From Listeria monocytogenes (GTDB lineage: Bacteria > Bacillota > Bacilli > Lactobacillales > Listeriaceae): a stretch of DNA of 64,000 nucleotides. The notes under the pieces were generated by a model that was given only the letters and a program-made list of their open reading frames with translations, was not told where the DNA came from and searched no databases. Positions 62,930-64,000 of this stretch are shown in pieces (within the stretch, counting starts at the first letter, position 1; every line of letters begins with the position of its first letter). The position numbers and the translations under genes are program-made. The stretch spans positions 1,532,001-1,596,000 of the forward strand of contig NZ_CP054041.1 in assembly GCF_013282665.1 (NCBI RefSeq), written 5' to 3'.

Positions 62930-63787
62930 CTATTTTAGTAAACTTAACAAGATAACCCCTACCATAATTAACAATATCCCCGAAAGGATAAATGTCCATT
63001 CCAGCGGGCTTTTTTTCTGCTTAAAAATGAGGATGCCGCCGATTGTCGCGACGATAACGCAGGCTTGTGAAATCGAGAAACTTGTTGCGACACCAAGTAC
63101 TGCTGTTGCTAAGAACATACCTAAATTGGCGATCGACCACGACAACCCGGTCATTAAGTTAAATGTAACATTTTTTCGGGAAATAGCAGTCTTTTTCGCT
63201 AAGTTAATACCAATGGCGCATGTTAGCATCCCGATTGCTTGTGGTAAAATGATAGAAAAGCCAGTGACATCAAATAGCTGGTTTGTTACTACGTAAAGCG
63301 TTAAAAAGAAAGAAGATAGAATAACGATACCGTAGACATGAAATGAAACCGACTCCGTGATATGATTCCCGCGTTTTTGAAACCCGGTCATTACCACCCC
63401 AATCAAGATTAAAATAACTGCAACAACTCCGATGATAACAGCCGTAACTGTTTGCCATTCCCGAAACACGAGAACAGCAAAAAGCGTTGCGCCAACTAGC
63501 TGAGTTCCGTTTGAAATCGGCATTGCCTTCGCGACACTTGAAGCCGCAATCCCTTTAAACTGCAGTAATTGACCAAAACTCCAAAAAATACCCGAAACAA
63601 AACTCACAATAAAAGAAAGAACCGTTATTTCTGGTGATAAAATCCAGAACAAAATGAAAGCAAATAATAGCGCGCTAATTGATGTCCCCAGTAGTTGTTC
63701 CTCGGGGGTGCTTTTTCGTAAGTTCGCAATTATCGGCATAAATCCCCATCCAAGAACAGGGAGTAACGCAATAAGATAAATAGACAT
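62930..63787 (-). CDS. glcU: GlcU-family glucose uptake protein (lmo0424)
   Basis: A 285-residue membrane carrier with ten TM segments in two repeated halves, of the GRP/GlcU family within the drug/metabolite superfamily. Characteristic motifs are LLPVLGWGFMPIIANL at the start, IFWSFGQLLQFKGI, and the second-repeat WSIANLGMF. It takes up glucose with protons, independent of the PTS. AAAGGAAG precedes the start. In EGD-e, the sigC cassette lies next to this gene; it is not seen here. Confidence 0.93.
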   Translation of the reverse strand: MSIYLIALLPVLGWGFMPIIANLRKSTPEEQLLGTSISALLFAFILFWILSPEITVLSFIVSFVSGIFWSFGQLLQFKGIAASSVAKAMPISNGTQLVGATLFAVLVFREWQTVTAVIIGVVAVILILIGVVMTGFQKRGNHITESVSFHVYGIVILSSFFLTLYVVTNQLFDVTGFSIILPQAIGMLTCAIGINLAKKTAISRKNVTFNLMTGLSWSIANLGMFLATAVLGVATSFSISQACVIVATIGGILIFKQKKSPLEWTFILSGILLIMVGVILLSLLK

Positions 63788-63947
63788 AAATAAGCTTCCT
63801 TTCTAGGTTAGTGGTGCTATTTAAATCTACCATTCTCCAAAATGAACAGCAATATCCCAAAATTACTGTATTCAATGCGGTAATTTTCGTAGTTTTCTGG
63901 GGATGAGTCTTTGTAATAGAATAAGCGTAGGGAAAGGAAAATTAAAA

Positions 63948-64000
63948 ATGAAAGCGGTAACGAAAATGATTGCAAATCGCGAAAAAAATATCATTCAGTT
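63948..64000 (+). CDS. Start of a gene cut by the window end
   Basis: ATG at 63948 with GGAAAGGA upstream opens a frame (MKAVTKMIANREKNIIQ) that runs off the window. By position it could be the lmo0425-like PRD regulator of a PTS operon, whose members begin with such a helix, but 17 codons cannot establish that. Confidence 0.6.
   Translation, partial: MKAVTKMIANREKNIIQ

Overview
The window is low-GC Firmicute chromosome. Gene order, protein lengths and several residue-level matches point to Listeria, in the L. monocytogenes / L. innocua group. It follows the lmo0352 to lmo0425 stretch of the EGD-e reference as I remember it (locus names are recalled, not searched). Several EGD-e blocks are absent: the sugar PTS / Tat / Fep iron-uptake genes, inlF, and the sigC cassette near glcU. 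Blocks I do not recall from EGD-e are present: an LRR-LPXTG surface protein, an Hsp70/J-domain pair, and a short-peptide/exporter locus. This fits a strain outside EGD-e's lineage, or L. innocua or a near relative. No rRNA, tRNA, CRISPR array, prophage or insertion sequence was seen.

Layout. 0.1-7.8 kb: DeoR regulator, acetyltransferase, LRR surface protein behind a good sigma-B promoter, acyl-CoA ligase-like enzyme, fumarate reductase lipoprotein, oxidoreductase. 8-13.4 kb: Hsp70/J-domain pair, S51 peptidase divergent from a WYL regulator, Nudix hydrolase. 13.5-20.4 kb: YebC-family protein, PhnA, a GntR-controlled 6-phospho-beta-glucosidase/PTS operon, a WYL regulator divergent from a GyrI-like protein. 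20.5-24.6 kb: a type VII secretion LXG toxin cassette followed by two orphan immunity modules that still carry decayed toxin tails. 24.8-31 kb: DeoR-family regulator and iolABCD. 31-37.9 kb: YdhG-like protein, LtrA, uracil-DNA glycosylase, NfeD/FloA operon, SH3-NlpC/P60 protein, proC.

38.3-43.5 kb is the most unusual locus. Three tandem, nearly identical 33-residue hydrophobic peptide genes, each with its own ribosome binding site, are followed by a sortase-anchored protein, a GntR regulator, a very short membrane-fusion protein, a MacB-type ATPase and permease, and a 47-residue protein. By analogy with staphylococcal phenol-soluble modulins and leaderless bacteriocins, I propose a secreted amphipathic-peptide system with a dedicated exporter or immunity pump.

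43.5-50.8 kb: START-like protein, then a fructose-family PTS, GH38 alpha-mannosidase and PRD regulator operon. 50.8-54.1 kb: membrane proteins, PiT phosphate transporter, VOC protein, SecB-like and NusG-II-like proteins. 54.2-57 kb: rifampin phosphotransferase (often mislabelled PEP synthase) with a divergent small RNA matching Rli27. 57-64 kb: envelope protein, ZIP transporter, a possible Rex-controlled small RNA, PgdA, HTH regulator with membrane partner, S26-like protein, HAD phosphatase, GlcU and the start of one more gene.
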